Shown: positions 6,885-8,083 of the stretch, in pieces
How the letters are laid out: every line of letters begins with the position of its first letter
Numbering within the stretch: the first letter of the stretch is position 1
NCBI GenBank assembly: GCA_016869775.1
Contig: VGDJ01000055.1
Location: 1-8,083, forward strand
DNA length: 8,083 nt
Direction of reading: 5' to 3'
Source of the DNA: Alphaproteobacteria bacterium
Lineage (GTDB): Bacteria > Pseudomonadota > Alphaproteobacteria > Rickettsiales > UBA1997
Notes under the pieces: generated by a model
What the model was told of the DNA's origin: nothing
The model's input: only the letters and a program-made list of their open reading frames with translations
Databases searched by the model: none
Program-made: the position numbers and the translations under genes

Positions 6885-7619
6885 ATGTCAAATTATCTTA
6901 TTCTTTCAGCCTCTAGCGATATAGGTGAACTAAGCGCTCGCGACCTTATTGCCAATAATCATAAAATTTTTATTACTGCCCGTAATTCAGAAAAACTTGA
7001 GTCTCTTAAAAGCGCCCTTAATTGCAATGGAAAAATTGTTGATTGCACAAATTTTGAAGCTGTCGACGATGCTTTTGACGAAGCAACTAAAACCTTTGGC
7101 AACCTTGATGGCGTCGCCTGTTTTGCTGGTTCGGTAATTTTAAAACCCGCTCATCTCACTAATTTTGAAGAATATCAACAAACTATTGCTTCAAATTTAA
7201 CATGCGCATTTGCTTGCGTTAGAAGCGCTGGCAAGTTTTTAAAAAATGGCGGATCGGTGGTTTTGATGGCTTCAGGCGTTGCCCTTCATGGCCTTGCTAA
7301 TCACGAAGCCATTGCCTGCGCCAAAGGCGGGATCGTAGCGTTAGCAAAATCCGCCTCATCAACTTATGCTTCAAAAAATATTCGTTTTAATGTTGTGGCT
7401 CCAGGCCTAACAAATACCAAACTTACGCGCAAAATCACCGATAACGAAACTAGTCTCAATTATTCAAAAGCTATGCATGCTTTAGGTCGAATCGGCGAAG
7501 CGCAAGACATCGCCAATGCCGTGAATTTCTTGCTTGATATTCGCAATAATTTTATTACGGGACAAGTTTTGGCAGTAGATGGCGGGCTTAGTTCGGTAAT
7601 GCCAAAAATCAAAATATAA
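6885..7619 (+). CDS. atypical SDR-family protein without the catalytic Tyr
   Basis: This 244-residue protein has the fold signature of classical FabG-like short-chain dehydrogenases, but key residues differ. The cofactor loop normally GxxxGxG reads SASSDIG at 8-14, keeping only the last Gly. The NNAG position reads CFAG at 79-82. The helix Asn is kept (Asn104) and a Ser at the catalytic position is kept (Ser130). The YxxxK motif reads IACAK at 143-147, so Lys147 remains but Ile143 replaces Tyr. The rest is regular, including VNAP-like FNVVAPGL at 168-175 and the C-terminal TGQVLAVDGG at 225-234. I recall close relatives with the sequence ANHEAIAAAK, so the loss may be family-wide. The start ATG follows 80 nt of very AT-rich divergent DNA. 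The photolyase-family gene starts 4 nt after the stop, pointing to one operon. The function is unknown to me; a non-canonical reductase or a binding role is possible. Confidence 0.9.
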   Translation: MSNYLILSASSDIGELSARDLIANNHKIFITARNSEKLESLKSALNCNGKIVDCTNFEAVDDAFDEATKTFGNLDGVACFAGSVILKPAHLTNFEEYQQTIASNLTCAFACVRSAGKFLKNGGSVVLMASGVALHGLANHEAIACAKGGIVALAKSASSTYASKNIRFNVVAPGLTNTKLTRKITDNETSLNYSKAMHALGRIGEAQDIANAVNFLLDIRNNFITGQVLAVDGGLSSVMPKIKI

Positions 7620-7623
7620 ATTG

Positions 7624-8083
7624 ATGCGCAATTTAATTTATATTCTTGGCGACCAACTCTCTGTTAACATTTCAAGCCTTGAAGATTTTGATAAAAAACA
7701 TGACGCAATTTTGTTTACTGAAATTTGGGATGAAACAAATTATGCGCCACATCACCAAAAAAAGTTAGTCTTAATTTTGTCGGCAATGCGCGAATTTGCT
7801 GACTTGTTGCGCCAACAAAATTATAAAGTTTTTTACAAAAAATTAGATGATAAAAATAATTTAAAAAGCTTTGATATCGAGCTCCAGAATTTTATCAATC
7901 AGCATAAACCTCAAAAAATTATCCTCACTGAACCTTCAGAATACCGAGTTCTCAAACTATTTAATAATTTTTTTGAAACCCACAAAATTGCCCACGAGAT
8001 CCGTAATGACTCTCGATTTATCTGCTCACATCATGAATTTACTAGCTACGCTAAGGATAAAAAAAATTTGTTGCTTGAAAATT
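7624..8083 (+). CDS. PhrB-type cryptochrome/photolyase-family protein, N-terminal part (cut by right edge)
   Basis: The frame from the ATG at 7624 stays open to the window end, giving 153 residues of a protein usually around 500 long. The visible part is the N-terminal alpha/beta antenna domain of the iron-sulfur bacterial cryptochrome/photolyase group (PF04244 type; Agrobacterium PhrB is a (6-4) photolyase). Matching motifs are LILGDQLS-like YILGDQLS at 6-13, YAPHHQKK at 40-47, LSAMREFA at 52-59, TEPSEYRV at 102-109, and RFICSHHEF at 131-139 followed by KKNLLLEN at the edge. The FAD pocket and the four Cys holding the 4Fe-4S cluster lie outside the window, so repair activity versus signalling cannot be judged. 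The start is 4 nt after the SDR stop, with an in-frame TTG immediately before it (7621). No ribosome site is present; coupling to the SDR is likely. Confidence 0.93.
   Translation, partial: MRNLIYILGDQLSVNISSLEDFDKKHDAILFTEIWDETNYAPHHQKKLVLILSAMREFADLLRQQNYKVFYKKLDDKNNLKSFDIELQNFINQHKPQKIILTEPSEYRVLKLFNNFFETHKIAHEIRNDSRFICSHHEFTSYAKDKKNLLLEN

Noticed and set aside
7365..7376. YASK (SDR residues 161-164) as the missing catalytic motif
   Set aside because: It aligns with the variable stretch just before the conserved IRxNVVAPG, after the catalytic helix, and has YxxK rather than YxxxK spacing.
335..7619. Possible recoding of TGA, since no gene here ends in TGA
   Set aside because: All complete genes are full length without in-frame TGA, and Trp is encoded by TGG where I checked. 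Eight stops (seven TAA, one TAG) are too few, and AT-rich genomes favour TAA.

Overview
The window is a compact, AT-rich piece of bacterial chromosome, by eye in the mid-30s % G+C. About 94-95% of it is coding. It most likely comes from an alphaproteobacterium. The LpxA/FabZ pair shows an outer membrane with lipid A, and SerRS (the C-G-D-F-Q stretch in its C-terminal half) and S20 (M-R-G-V and N-T-A-S-R-K near the C terminus) look alphaproteobacterial from memory; the order cannot be fixed from this window. Working branched-chain amino acid genes and a photolyase-family gene fit a streamlined, light-exposed free-living cell better than a strict intracellular parasite, but that is inference. 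No mobile element, CRISPR array, tRNA, rRNA or prophage gene was seen.

Layout. At the left, on the minus strand, fabZ is followed after 2 nt by lpxA, which runs off the left edge. Together they are the dehydratase step of fatty acid synthesis and the first acylation of lipid A. A 144-nt divergent gap with candidate promoters for both directions separates fabZ from a plus-strand run: ilvB, ilvN, serS, rpsT and secF. ilvB and ilvN are 2 nt apart and encode the two subunits of acetohydroxyacid synthase. serS (seryl-tRNA synthetase), rpsT (ribosomal protein S20) and secF (Sec translocase accessory protein) follow with gaps of 38, 87 and 21 nt. These five may share a transcript but do not form one pathway.

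To the right, secF converges on a minus-strand TIGR01777/YfcH-type epimerase-like gene. An 80-nt divergent gap then leads to a plus-strand pair: an atypical short-chain dehydrogenase/reductase and, 4 nt later, the N-terminal part of a PhrB-type (iron-sulfur bacterial cryptochrome/photolyase) protein cut by the right edge. This right-hand trio is the only accessory-looking part and the most interesting one. The SDR lacks the catalytic Tyr and two Gly of the cofactor loop, and its tight linkage to a photolyase-family gene suggests a light or photo-oxidative stress role.

No gene has a recognisable Shine-Dalgarno sequence, and every start used is ATG. Seven of the eight complete stop codons are TAA, one is TAG and none is TGA. 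I found no clearly undescribed system. The findings are modest leads centred on the SDR/photolyase module and on the translation-initiation style.
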